In this document: positions 15,104-23,166 of the stretch, piece by piece
Position numbering within the stretch: position 1 is the first letter of the stretch
How the letters are laid out: every line of letters starts with the position of its first letter
NCBI GenBank assembly: GCA_016927955.1
Contig: JAFGLR010000027.1
Location: forward strand, 1 to 49,190
Reading direction: 5' to 3'
DNA: 49,190 nt
DNA from: Dehalococcoidales bacterium
GTDB taxonomy: Bacteria; Chloroflexota; Dehalococcoidia; Dehalococcoidales; JAFGLR01
Notes under the pieces: generated by a model
Told to the model about the DNA's origin: nothing
The model's database searches: none
What the model saw: only the letters and a program-made list of their open reading frames with translations
Program-made: the position numbers and the translations under genes

Positions 15104-16522
15104 TTAAGTGCCTGAAAGGTTAGCTTCCGCTTCTTTTTTTACTCTGATATCAGCCTTAAATCCGGCGGCTTCTGCATCTTTTGCCGAGTTAAATATTAGT
15201 AAATTTTCGGGTTTGATATGTTGCGACCAGTGACTGCCGGCGCTATGATATTTTTTACTGACGAGCATTCCCTCATGCCATTCGGTACTCGCTACGTATT
15301 TCGGCTCAAAACCATGTTCGCAGTAGTTACAACGCAGGGTCAGCGGTTTAAAGTTTACGATTTTAAAATCAGGTTTCAAGTATCTTATTTCGGTAGCTTG
15401 AACCGAAACGCACTTTTTATTCGGACATTTAATACCGGTATCCTGTTTATAAATCGGATATTCGTACTTGGGTGCGCTTGTTTCATTTTCAGTTATTTTA
15501 GTATCTTTCATCCCGAGTAACAGGGAAACCAAAGCCATGCGTACCGGCACTCCCTGAGCAGCCTGTTTGAAGTAGAGACTACGGGGGTCGCTGTCCAGTT
15601 CGTAAGCAAGTTCATCGACACGAGGTAACGGGTGCATTACCATTGCCCGGCGGAACGATTTATCTTTTAACAGTTCTTTATCTACGACCGGATATTTGTC
15701 TTTCAATTGCTGTTCTGCATCGTTGAATCTTTCTTTCTGAGGACGTGTTACATAGAGGGCATCCAGACCGGTCTTAAGCTCAAGTTCGATATCAACACCC
15801 GGCATCATAGCCAACTGGTGCGGTTGGTTTGGTGTAGTATAAATGGCATTTAGCGGAAAGCGGTCGGTTTTTGCTTTTTGCTCCGGCGTCATTTTCTCGA
15901 TATCGCCTCCATACTCGGCAATTAGTTTTTGTATTACATGTTCGGGTACTTCAAGACCGGGGCTGGGGCAAAACAAAATATTCGCACTGAATTTAGCTAA
16001 AGCGAAGATAAGGGAATGAATTGTCCGGCCGTATTTTAAATCACCCCAGAGAGCAATATTCATTCCGGCAATAGATCCTCTTTCTTTACGTATCGTGTAG
16101 AGGTCGCATAGAGTCTGGGTGGGATGCTGGTGACCGCCGTCACCGCCGTTAATTACCGGAATACCGGAATAATCGGCTACCACTTTAGCGGCACCTTCCC
16201 AGGGATGACGGATAACGATAATATCGGCGTAACTGCCGATAACCCTGGCCATATCGGCGATGCTTTCGCCCTTAGCCAGCGAGGTCGCTCCGATATCGAC
16301 AGCACTAATAACGCTTCCACCCAATCGGTGCATTGCCGTCTCGAAAGAGAGACGTGTACGGGTGCTGGACTCAAAGAACAGGCTTGCCATCACCTTACCT
16401 TTACATACATCGAGTTGGTTGGTAATAGATTCGGCCATCTCATCAGCCAGATTGAAAACTCCTTCCATTTCACCGACGGAAAAATCATCTACGGTAATCA
16501 GGCTGCGGTTTTTCAGAGTCAT
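15104..16522 (-). CDS. pyrB: Aspartate carbamoyltransferase fused to PyrI-like zinc domain and Ada-like tail
   Basis: Condenses carbamoyl phosphate with aspartate. The 472 residues exceed the usual 305-340 by about 130. Residues 1-340 are a complete catalytic chain with STRTR at 53-57, HPTQTL at 133-138 and HPLPR at 297-301. Residues about 364-410 carry C366-x4-C371 and C398-x2-C401 in the setting CPNKKC...CNYC, which closely resembles the zinc domain of the PyrI regulatory chain; the nucleotide-binding half of PyrI is absent. Residues about 423-461 (KYHSAGSHW...KPEN...AEAAGFKAD) resemble the Ada metal-binding module with its cysteines lost. A PyrB-PyrI-type fusion is known in Thermotoga maritima. 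The start overlaps the pyrR stop by 4 bases. Confidence 0.9.
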   Translation of the reverse strand: MTLKNRSLITVDDFSVGEMEGVFNLADEMAESITNQLDVCKGKVMASLFFESSTRTRLSFETAMHRLGGSVISAVDIGATSLAKGESIADMARVIGSYADIIVIRHPWEGAAKVVADYSGIPVINGGDGGHQHPTQTLCDLYTIRKERGSIAGMNIALWGDLKYGRTIHSLIFALAKFSANILFCPSPGLEVPEHVIQKLIAEYGGDIEKMTPEQKAKTDRFPLNAIYTTPNQPHQLAMMPGVDIELELKTGLDALYVTRPQKERFNDAEQQLKDKYPVVDKELLKDKSFRRAMVMHPLPRVDELAYELDSDPRSLYFKQAAQGVPVRMALVSLLLGMKDTKITENETSAPKYEYPIYKQDTGIKCPNKKCVSVQATEIRYLKPDFKIVNFKPLTLRCNYCEHGFEPKYVASTEWHEGMLVSKKYHSAGSHWSQHIKPENLLIFNSAKDAEAAGFKADIRVKKEAEANLSGT

Positions 16523-17094
16523 CTATTCACCTCCGTTGGTACGGCATTTTTACCGGCTGGAATTATAATAATAACTTCATCTTTGCCATCGGTTTCAATC
16601 AGTCTGACCCGTATCTTTTCTTCATGGGCGCTGGGTACATTCTTGCCGATATAATCAGCCCGAATGGGTAATTCCCGGTGGCCGCGATCTATCAAAACGG
16701 CCAGTTGAATGGATTTAGGTCTACCCAGGTCGATAACAGCATCCATCGCTGCCCGGATGCTTCGTCCGGTGTAAAGCACATCATCGACAATGACGATATT
16801 TTTACTTTCAATATTTGTGGGAATTATAGTTTTGCCGACCACCGGTTTTTGATTGTAGTTATAGTGGTTTTGGTCATCACGGTATTGACCGATATCTAAT
16901 GAACCTACCGGTATATTGGTATTTTCTAACCTTCCGATATTTTCTGCCAGCCTGTGTGCCAGGGGAACACCACGGGTGCGGATACCGATTAGTATAAGAT
17001 TCTCGACATTGTAGTGCCTTTCAATAATTTCGTGGGAAATTCTTGCGAGCGTGCGGCGGATATCATCCGGGGTCATTATGGTTTTTTCAGACAT
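16519..17094 (-). CDS. pyrR: PyrR, pyr operon RNA-binding regulator / uracil phosphoribosyltransferase homologue
   Basis: PyrR binds pyr mRNA leaders when UMP or UTP is high and reduces expression of the operon; many members also have uracil phosphoribosyltransferase activity. The 191 residues include the PRPP-binding motif [19 protein letters not shown] and the basic residues of the RNA-binding face ([24 protein letters not shown]). It is the first gene of the operon. A PyrR-type RNA hairpin and a second hairpin covering its own ribosome-binding site lie just upstream, so it probably represses its own translation together with that of pyrB and pyrC. Confidence 0.95.
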   Translation of the reverse strand: MSEKTIMTPDDIRRTLARISHEIIERHYNVENLILIGIRTRGVPLAHRLAENIGRLENTNIPVGSLDIGQYRDDQNHYNYNQKPVVGKTIIPTNIESKNIVIVDDVLYTGRSIRAAMDAVIDLGRPKSIQLAVLIDRGHRELPIRADYIGKNVPSAHEEKIRVRLIETDGKDEVIIIIPAGKNAVPTEVNR

Positions 17095-17098
17095 TAAA

Positions 17099-17127
17099 AT
17101 ACCTCTTACCGAACCGGCAAGAGGTAT
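17099..17127 (-). promoter_or_regulatory. Hairpin hiding the pyrR ribosome-binding site
   Basis: On the minus strand ATACCTCTT pairs with AAGAGGTAT around an inner CCG-GTT-CGG stem, forming an almost perfect 13-bp hairpin. The 3' arm contains AAGAGG, the only ribosome-binding site before the ATG at 17094, 5-6 bases away. There is no proper T-run, so it looks like a translation block rather than a transcription terminator. Confidence 0.7.
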
Positions 17128-17148
17128 ATCCGTTAGCTTTCCTTATGT

Positions 17149-17182
17149 CCCCCTTGCCAGTCTCTCCGGGCTGGCTTAAAGG
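17149..17182 (-). promoter_or_regulatory. PyrR-binding RNA element of the pyr leader
   Basis: The minus-strand leader has CCTTTAAGCCAG, then CCCGGAGAGA, then CTGGCAAGG. This forms a GCCAG/CTGGC upper stem with a GAGAGA-containing loop, an internal purine-rich bulge (TAA opposite AA), and a lower CCTT/AAGG stem. This is the conserved shape and sequence of PyrR-binding loops (ends in ...CAAGG, loop with GAGA). It lies about 55 bases before pyrR, in the position expected for pyrimidine-responsive control. Confidence 0.8.
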
Positions 17183-17332
17183 TTCAATCCTGGTTTATCT
17201 TAACGTATATTTCCCAATTAATCAATACCTGACATAAATATTTCTTTATAATCATAAATCATATTTGGTAAACACAAGGGATAAAATGTAAAATTATAAA
17301 TATAAAATAACCAACATTCGAAAGGAATTAAT

Positions 17333-18877
17333 GTGCTCTCTGCCGACCTTATTCTGAAAAATGCCATAGTTATTACAATGTCACCCGAACGGCCTCAAGC
17401 TGAAATGGTAGCGATAGCCGGAGATAAAATATTAGCGGTTGGAGACAAAAATGAAACCAGTATTTTAACCGGCAAAAATACCAGGATGATCGATTGTGGG
17501 GGTAAAACATTAGTCCCTGGTTTTAACGATGCCCATTGTCATATATTTTCTATGGCTATTAGTCTGTCCAGTATTGACGTTAGCCCCTGGTCGGTGAAAT
17601 CAATAGGTGATATTAAAGAGCTTATTAGAACACGTGTTCGAGAAATACCGCCTGGAAAATGGATTTCCGCTACCGGCTATAATGAATATAACCTGGCGGA
17701 CAAAAGGCATCCCAACCGCTGGGACATTGATGAAGCTGCTCCTGATAATCCTGTCGTGGTATCCCATCGGTCACTACACTCATGTATTCTAAATAGTCGA
17801 GCATTATCTTTAGCTAATTTGACAAAAGAAAGTATCGAGCCTCCCGGTAAGGTGTTTGAGCGTGATCCGAAAACCGGAGAACTAAGCGGTGTTCTGTACG
17901 AGATGCTCGGTTATATTCGGGCTAGCGTTTTACCTCCCCTGAGTGAAACAGAACAAGACCAGAGCCTAACCGACACTTCGCGGCATTATTTGGCCAATGG
18001 GATTACGTCAGTACAGGACGAGTCTATCAGTAATATTCCGGCAAGATGGAATTTATTGAAGCGTCTGCAAAATGAGGGAAAGTTTGCTTTACGAGCTTCC
18101 ATGACCGCTGGGACAGATTCCTTTAACGATTTTATAAAAGGCGGTTACCCGCGTTCCGGTGATAAAAATCTCCGTTTCGGAGGTTTGAAAATCATTCTGA
18201 ATCAAGCTACCGGTAAGTTATTTCCCTCTCAGGAAGATTTGAATACCTATGTTTTGGGTGCTAACAAAAAAGGATACCGGGTAAGTATTCACGCAGTTAC
18301 GGCAGAGATGGTTGAGGCGGCGATAATAGCTTACGAATATGCCCGGGAGCATAATCCAGAAAACACTATGCGAAACCGCATCGAACATTGTTCCGAGTGT
18401 CCGCCGGAATTAATGGCACGTCTGCGAAAGTTAGGTATAATCATAGTCAGCCAGCCGCTGTTCTTGTATTACAGTGGGGACAGATATTTAGAGACGTTGG
18501 CTCCAGAAACACAACCGTGGTTATACCGTTTTAAGACTTTTATCGACAGTGGGTTAATAACTGCGGCCAGTTCCGATTCTCCGGTGGTACCGGATAATCC
18601 GCTTATAGGAATGTATGCTGCAGTTACCCGTAAAACAAAAGCCGGCAGGAAGGTAAACTCTAAAGAATGCATTAATGCTCAACAAGCTCTACAGATGTAC
18701 ACTATCAATGCCGCTTTTGCGTCCGGAGAAGAATATGTAAAAGGCTCACTAACTCCCGGGAAATTGGCGGATATGGTAGTATTAAGTGATAATCCGCTGA
18801 CCGTATCGCCGGAGAAAATCAAAGACATTAAAGTTGAGATGACGATAGTTGGGGGAAAGTTGGTCTGCGAAAAGTAA
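17333..18877 (+). CDS. Amidohydrolase family protein, YtcJ-like
   Basis: A 514-residue metal-dependent hydrolase of the amidohydrolase 3 (YtcJ) group. The N-terminal beta part is followed by the first metal motif in FNDAHCHI (residues about 63-70). Later histidines appear in SIHAVTAEM and NRIEHCSECP, and the catalytic-type aspartate lies in ASSDSPVVPDNP. The C-terminal GKLADMVVLSDNPL is typical of the superfamily. The start is GTG behind AAAGGA. Substrates of this group are mostly unassigned (N-acyl amino acids, formamides and others have been reported), so none is named here. It is divergent from the pyr operon. Confidence 0.8.
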   Translation: MLSADLILKNAIVITMSPERPQAEMVAIAGDKILAVGDKNETSILTGKNTRMIDCGGKTLVPGFNDAHCHIFSMAISLSSIDVSPWSVKSIGDIKELIRTRVREIPPGKWISATGYNEYNLADKRHPNRWDIDEAAPDNPVVVSHRSLHSCILNSRALSLANLTKESIEPPGKVFERDPKTGELSGVLYEMLGYIRASVLPPLSETEQDQSLTDTSRHYLANGITSVQDESISNIPARWNLLKRLQNEGKFALRASMTAGTDSFNDFIKGGYPRSGDKNLRFGGLKIILNQATGKLFPSQEDLNTYVLGANKKGYRVSIHAVTAEMVEAAIIAYEYAREHNPENTMRNRIEHCSECPPELMARLRKLGIIIVSQPLFLYYSGDRYLETLAPETQPWLYRFKTFIDSGLITAASSDSPVVPDNPLIGMYAAVTRKTKAGRKVNSKECINAQQALQMYTINAAFASGEEYVKGSLTPGKLADMVVLSDNPLTVSPEKIKDIKVEMTIVGGKLVCEK

Positions 18878-18903
18878 AATAGAATTAAATAACAGGGGTA
18901 GCT

Positions 18904-19401
18904 ATGGAACTAGATAGTATCATCCGACTCTTAATCAGTATTTTGGTCTGTTTGGTAGCAGCGGCAACCGGTAGTCTGTCTACTATTAAGGCAGTGCAAA
19001 AATGGTACCCCGGATTAAGGAAACCGCGTTTCACACCGCCTAATTGGGTTTTTGGTCCGGTCTGGTTCGTACTTTATGTTCTTATGGCCGTATCAGTATT
19101 TTTTGTCTGGCAAAAAGGGATAGCCGCAAATGAAGTACTTATTGCGTTTGTTTTATTCTGGATACAGCTGGCAGTTAATGCTGCATGGTCGTTTGTTTTT
19201 TTCGGGTTAAAGTCCAAGGGTGGTGGTATTATTACGATAATAATTTTATGGCTCCTCATTTTAGCGACAATAATAGCCTCTTTAAAGGTTTCGGTTTTGG
19301 CAGGATATTTGCTAATTCCATATATAGTGTGGGTTAGTATTGCTACGTACCTTAATATTGGCGTATGGCTGCTGAATAAAACAGGGGAAAAAAACGCATA
19401 A
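18904..19401 (+). CDS. TspO/MBR family membrane protein
   Basis: A 165-residue protein with five hydrophobic segments, the fold of tryptophan-rich sensory protein / peripheral benzodiazepine receptor homologues, which bind porphyrins. The family signature is present: W-Y-P-x-L-x-K-P-x-F-x-P-P-N-W-V-F-G-P-V-W near residues 36-58. The last segments contain PYIVWVSIATYLNIGVWLLN. AGGGG precedes the ATG. It follows the amidohydrolase gene by 26 bases and may share its transcript. The role in this organism is open; in other bacteria TspO is linked to tetrapyrrole handling and stress. Confidence 0.9.
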   Translation: MELDSIIRLLISILVCLVAAATGSLSTIKAVQKWYPGLRKPRFTPPNWVFGPVWFVLYVLMAVSVFFVWQKGIAANEVLIAFVLFWIQLAVNAAWSFVFFGLKSKGGGIITIIILWLLILATIIASLKVSVLAGYLLIPYIVWVSIATYLNIGVWLLNKTGEKNA

Positions 19402-19502
19402 TAACGTAGTTATTTCATTTTTCGTAAATAGTATCATTGAGAAGTAATATTATCTTGAACTTTCTCTTTAATTGCCTTAAACTTAATTTAGAGGTAAGAA
19501 TA

Positions 19503-19736
19503 ATGCCGATTTACGAGTATTACTGTCCGGAATGTAAAGAAAAATTCGAAAAATTGTGCCGTCTCAGTCAGGCAGATGAAGCGGCCGAATGTCCTAAATG
19601 TAAAACAAGTTCGAAACGGGTTTTATCGAAGTGTGCCTCATTTTCTAAAGATTCCAGCGGGGCTACCACTTCTGTCGCTGGCGGCGGGGGTTGTTCCTCA
19701 TGCGGTTCTTCCAGTTGTACTTCTTGCCATAATTAG
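19503..19736 (+). CDS. FmdB-type putative regulatory zinc-ribbon protein
   Basis: A 77-residue protein with the N-terminal FmdB zinc ribbon: MPIYEYYCPECKEKFE, followed by CPKC. The two C-x2-C knuckles are C8-x2-C11 and the pair near residues 31-34. The tail is glycine/serine-rich with clustered cysteines (CSSCGSSSCTSC), as in many members. I use the ATG at 19503 behind GAGGTAAG rather than the longer frame from 19437. The family is widespread and its function is not settled. birA starts 10 bases after its stop. Confidence 0.85.
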   Translation: MPIYEYYCPECKEKFEKLCRLSQADEAAECPKCKTSSKRVLSKCASFSKDSSGATTSVAGGGGCSSCGSSSCTSCHN

Positions 19737-19746
19737 AAGAGATATT

Positions 19747-20523
19747 ATGGTTTCACTACCTGAATCTATTAGAAAGAATTTATCCACTCATATTGTCGGA
19801 CGGAATATTTTATACTTCCCCTCGGTTACTTCTACTAATGATGTTGCCAAAGAAATAGCCCGGAAACAAGTTATCGAAGGCACGGTGGTTATAGCTGACG
19901 AACAAACCGCCGGGAAAGGCCGACTTAATCGTACATGGACTTCGCCCGAAGGCGTTATCGCTTATTCGGCTATACTTAATCCTTCGGTTGCCCAATTGCC
20001 TCTTATGATAATGATTGCCTCTCTGTCCGTAGTTCACGCTATTAGAAATATTACCGGCATAAAAGCCCGAATCAAATGGCCTAATGACGTACAGATTGAT
20101 GGCAAAAAGGTTTGTGGCATATTGATTGAAAACAGTCTGCGTGGCGGTAAGGTGGAATACTCAGTCATCGGTATCGGTATTAATGCCAATGTAAATACCG
20201 TTGAATATCCGGAAATTGCGGAAACTGCTACCAGTTTGTCTTTTATATCCGGCCGGGAAATTCCCAAAGTGGATTTAATACAGGGATTGATGATTGAGTT
20301 GGACAAACTATATTTATCTATGCACAATAGTAAATCGATATTTGAAGAGTGGCGGGATAATCTGGTAACTATCGGGCAATATGTTCGGGCGGTATCCGGT
20401 GATACAGTTTATGAAGGTACCGCCGAATCGGTCAAACCGGACGGAAGTCTGCTGATTAAGCAAGCAGGTGGAAATATCATTCAGGTAGTACAAGGCGATG
20501 TTACTTTAAAACATAAGACCTGA
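19747..20523 (+). CDS. birA: Biotin-[acetyl-CoA-carboxylase] ligase, without HTH domain
   Basis: Activates biotin with ATP and attaches it to the carboxyl carrier protein. The 258 residues cover the catalytic domain and the SH3-like C-terminal domain but no N-terminal DNA-binding domain, so it is a ligase only and not a repressor. The biotinyl-AMP loop is AGKGRLNRTW, and KWPNDV (residues about 111-116) and GILIEN are conserved. The start is ATG 19747 behind AGAAGAG. The stop codon lies inside the strong hairpin that ends the unit. Confidence 0.92.
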   Translation: MVSLPESIRKNLSTHIVGRNILYFPSVTSTNDVAKEIARKQVIEGTVVIADEQTAGKGRLNRTWTSPEGVIAYSAILNPSVAQLPLMIMIASLSVVHAIRNITGIKARIKWPNDVQIDGKKVCGILIENSLRGGKVEYSVIGIGINANVNTVEYPEIAETATSLSFISGREIPKVDLIQGLMIELDKLYLSMHNSKSIFEEWRDNLVTIGQYVRAVSGDTVYEGTAESVKPDGSLLIKQAGGNIIQVVQGDVTLKHKT

Positions 20524-20548
20524 GCCGTTCGGCTCAGGTCTTATGTTT
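20509..20548. terminator. Bidirectional terminator between birA and the SPFH gene
   Basis: A perfect 18-bp inverted repeat (left arm 20509-20526, right arm 20531-20548, loop GTTC) ends in A-rich and T-rich flanks, so it can work in both directions for the converging genes. It contains the last codons and stop of birA, so the gene end and the terminator share sequence. Confidence 0.85.
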
Positions 20549-20557
20549 ATTAGATAG

Positions 20558-21325
20558 TTATTCTTCCGGTGGTTTTTGTGGTTTAGATACAAATGCCTTC
20601 AATAATTCGATTGGTAATGGGAATATAATGGTGTTAGTCTTCTCGGAAGCTATTTCTGTCATTGTCTGCAAATAACGCAGTTGGATAGTGGCTGGTTCCT
20701 GTCCGATGATTTTAGCCGCATCAGCTAACCTCTGAGAAGCCTGGAATTCACCGTCAGCGTGAATAATCTTGGCACGGCGTTCACGTTCGGCTTCTGCCTG
20801 GGCTGCCATCGACCGCCTCATCGACTCAGGTAATTCAACATCCTTGATTTCAACGATGGTTACTTTAACACCCCATGGGTCGGTCTGCTCGTCAATCATC
20901 TTTTGCAGTATTTGATTGAGCTTCTCACGCTGGGTTAATAGTTCATCAAGTTCAGATTGTCCAAGAACATTCCTTACGGTTGTCTGGGAAATCAGAGAGG
21001 TTGACCGGATATGGTCTAACACTTTAACGACTGAGGCTTCCGGGTCGACGACTCTGAGATAAACAACCGCATTCACTCTTACGGTTACGTTATCTTTGGT
21101 TATGATATCCTGCGGCGGAACATCCATGGTAATAATACGCAGGTCGACTTTAACCATCCTATCAAAGAAAGGGATAATCATGAAGAAACCCGGTCCCTTG
21201 GCACCCGTTAAACGGCCAAGGCGGAAAATTACACCTCTTTCATATTCCTGCACGATCTTAATAGAGAGAGATAGAAGTATGATGATAAATATTGCTACAA
21301 CAACCCAAATAATGATTGGACCCAT
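20558..21325 (-). CDS. SPFH/stomatin-like membrane protein (slipin)
   Basis: A 255-residue protein with an N-terminal membrane segment (about residues 5-27) followed by the SPFH/band 7 domain: VQEYERGVIFRLGR, GPGFFMIIPF and MDVPPQDIITKDNV. An Ala/Glu-rich helix (AAQAEAERERRAKI) and a C-terminal oligomerisation segment follow. Such proteins assemble on the inner membrane in microdomains. I choose ATG 21325 because AGGAGG lies 5 bases ahead; the GTG two codons earlier is too close to that site. It is preceded by a NfeD-like gene, the usual partner. Confidence 0.9.
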   Translation of the reverse strand: MGPIIIWVVVAIFIIILLSLSIKIVQEYERGVIFRLGRLTGAKGPGFFMIIPFFDRMVKVDLRIITMDVPPQDIITKDNVTVRVNAVVYLRVVDPEASVVKVLDHIRSTSLISQTTVRNVLGQSELDELLTQREKLNQILQKMIDEQTDPWGVKVTIVEIKDVELPESMRRSMAAQAEAERERRAKIIHADGEFQASQRLADAAKIIGQEPATIQLRYLQTMTEIASEKTNTIIFPLPIELLKAFVSKPQKPPEE

Positions 21326-21365
21326 ATACACCTCCTGTATTTAATATATTTATGCCTTAGATAGA

Positions 21366-21662
21366 TTAAGTGGTCTTATTATTATCCGGTTTTACTACGT
21401 ATAAAACCAGGTCTTTGACTTTTATAATAGTTACCGTCTGATTTTCCTCGATATTCCCTGACTCGGAAATGGCTTCCCAGCGTTCACCGCGGAAAAACAC
21501 CTGACCGGTTGGTGTTAATGGAGTTCGGGTAGTGGCTGTCTTGCCGATAAGTTCTTCACGACCGGTGGTTACCTGTCTGCGGTGTGCTGCAACTACCCGC
21601 TCTATGACAAACGCCAGTGCCAGTACTACGAGGACTATAATAACAATTATAGTGGCGGTCAC
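21366..21662 (-). CDS. Short NfeD-like protein with OB-fold domain
   Basis: A 98-residue protein with one N-terminal membrane segment (about residues 3-23) and a C-terminal OB-like domain with the NfeD signature G-K-T-A-x-T-x-L-x-P-x-G-x-V and FFRGERWEAISESG. It lacks the ClpP-like protease part of the long NfeD form. The start is GTG 21662, with GGGGAGG 8 bases before it. It is 40 bases upstream of the stomatin gene. NfeD and stomatin are regularly paired and are thought to work together in membrane quality control. Confidence 0.85.
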   Translation of the reverse strand: MTATIIVIIVLVVLALAFVIERVVAAHRRQVTTGREELIGKTATTRTPLTPTGQVFFRGERWEAISESGNIEENQTVTIIKVKDLVLYVVKPDNNKTT

Positions 21663-21828
21663 TCGGATTGCCTCCCCTAGACTTAGATTACCCCAATAAT
21701 CAAGTAATCGTTAATACACTATTGTTAATTAATCTATGCAAACGCATTATAATCAGGTATTAATAATAATGCAACTGGTAAGGTGACAATGTTAGTAATC
21801 TGCATCAAAGTTCCTGGTAATAGTTATA

Positions 21829-21858
21829 TTGAATCATTATCTTAATTTGGTGTAAAAT
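21829..21858 (+). promoter_or_regulatory. Candidate promoter of the his operon
   Basis: TTGAAT (21829-21834) and TAAAAT (21853-21858) lie 18 bases apart, about 27 bases before the hisZ ATG. The rest of the 220-base divergent gap is AT-rich with no gene. No T-box or histidine leader peptide could be recognised. Confidence 0.4.
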
Positions 21859-21885
21859 CAAATCACTGTCTAAGATGGAAATACG

Positions 21886-23166
21886 ATGAAAGTACAAAGA
21901 TGCAAAGGTTTCCGCGATTTATTGCCTATCGAGATGGAAAAATTTCGCCTTGTCGAGGCAGCGTTTCGCGATTGTTGTGCCGGGTGGGGCTACCAGGAGA
22001 TTAGAACCCCTACTCTGGAATACCTTTACTTGTTTACCTCAACCGGCACTCTGACACCGCGGCAGCTGAATAAAGCTTATTCTTTTTTGGATTGGGATGG
22101 CTGGAGCGGAGAGCGTGTCGTTTTACGTCCGGAAGGGACTATCCCGGCAGCTCGTTTTTATATTGATACTGCAAAAGATTCGGAACTGGCAAAATATTAC
22201 TACGTAGCCAACTCATTCGTTTTCGATGAGACGGGCAAGCAGAGCCGGGAGAGATGGCAGTGCGGTGTCGAGTTAATCGGAGTCAGTTCGCCCGTAGCCG
22301 ATGTGGAATTAATCACAATGGCTATAGAAGTATTGCGTAATCTAAATCTGGGGGATATTGAATTACAGCTATCTCATGCCGGTTTAATTCAGGCTTTAAT
22401 ATCCAGCCTTGGAATAGATAGGGAGAAGCAGACCGAAATAACCGACCGTATTTTAGATGGCGAAATAGAGGCTCTAACCGGTATTAAAACGGAAAACAAA
22501 GCGGTCAGCCGCAACATATCTGCTCTAATCAATATGCAGGGGAAATCGGGCAGTCTGTTAAGGAACCTGAAGTCTCTATATTCGCGAGAGCTTCCGGCAG
22601 TGGTAAAACCTTTAGACGATTTAATCAATATCGTTGATTTATTAGAAAGTTTGGGGATAAAGTATAAAATCGATATTGATTCCGGGCGTGGTTTTGAGTA
22701 TTATACCGGCTTTGTTTTCCATGTAACCGTGAAAGGCGAACGGGTCGGCGGCGGCGGCCGTTATGATGCTCTAATACCGTTAATGAGTCAGCAAGATATA
22801 CCGGCTTCAGGTTTTGCTCTTTATCTCGACCGGTTGATAAACATGGTCGAAATTAAATCAGATTCATCGATATTACCCGGTGTCGTAATTAAAGTATCGG
22901 AAAAAGACGGCGAATCGGTTAAAACCGGATTTAAATTGGCTGCTATTATTCATCAACATGGCGGCAAAGCTGAGATGGATATAGGGGCTAAACATCCGGT
23001 TGGTTTTAACTGGGTGGCCGATGTTACCGGAACTCCGGTAATTGTTCTAACCAATCATATAAACCGTAAAAAATATAAGGTAAATAGTGCTTCGGAAATG
23101 CTCGAGATACTGGAAAATGAAAAAACAAGTAAAAATCGCTCTACCAAAAGGTCGTCTTCTCGCTGA
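21886..23166 (+). CDS. hisZ: HisZ, ATP phosphoribosyltransferase regulatory subunit (HisRS paralogue)
   Basis: A 426-residue class II aminoacyl-tRNA synthetase-like protein. Motif 2 is seen in LRPEGTIPAARFY, and the histidine-binding motifs appear as RGFEYYTGFVF and GGGGRYD...GFALYLDRL. HisZ has no tRNA-charging activity and forms the histidine-sensing part of short-form HisG enzymes. The position directly before hisG, which it overlaps by 50 bases, and the altered motif 1 favour HisZ over a true histidyl-tRNA synthetase. Unlike many HisZ proteins it keeps a C-terminal region of about 90 residues resembling the anticodon-binding domain. Its last 16 codons lie inside hisG. Confidence 0.85.
   Translation: MKVQRCKGFRDLLPIEMEKFRLVEAAFRDCCAGWGYQEIRTPTLEYLYLFTSTGTLTPRQLNKAYSFLDWDGWSGERVVLRPEGTIPAARFYIDTAKDSELAKYYYVANSFVFDETGKQSRERWQCGVELIGVSSPVADVELITMAIEVLRNLNLGDIELQLSHAGLIQALISSLGIDREKQTEITDRILDGEIEALTGIKTENKAVSRNISALINMQGKSGSLLRNLKSLYSRELPAVVKPLDDLINIVDLLESLGIKYKIDIDSGRGFEYYTGFVFHVTVKGERVGGGGRYDALIPLMSQQDIPASGFALYLDRLINMVEIKSDSSILPGVVIKVSEKDGESVKTGFKLAAIIHQHGGKAEMDIGAKHPVGFNWVADVTGTPVIVLTNHINRKKYKVNSASEMLEILENEKTSKNRSTKRSSSR

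Noticed and set aside
15104-15520. Frameshift joining pyrB to a separate pyrI-like gene
   Set aside because: The frame is continuous with a plausible linker (about residues 340-363), and the PyrI allosteric domain is absent, so this is a fusion rather than a read-through of two whole genes.
17200-17332. Defined promoters in the divergent gap between pyrR and the amidohydrolase gene
   Set aside because: The stretch is AT-rich with several partial -10-like boxes on both strands, but no pair with a good -35 and spacing stands out.
21886-23166. True histidyl-tRNA synthetase
   Set aside because: The histidine motif reads RGFEYYTGFVF, motif 1 is weak, and the gene overlaps a short-form hisG, which requires HisZ. 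HisZ is the better call.
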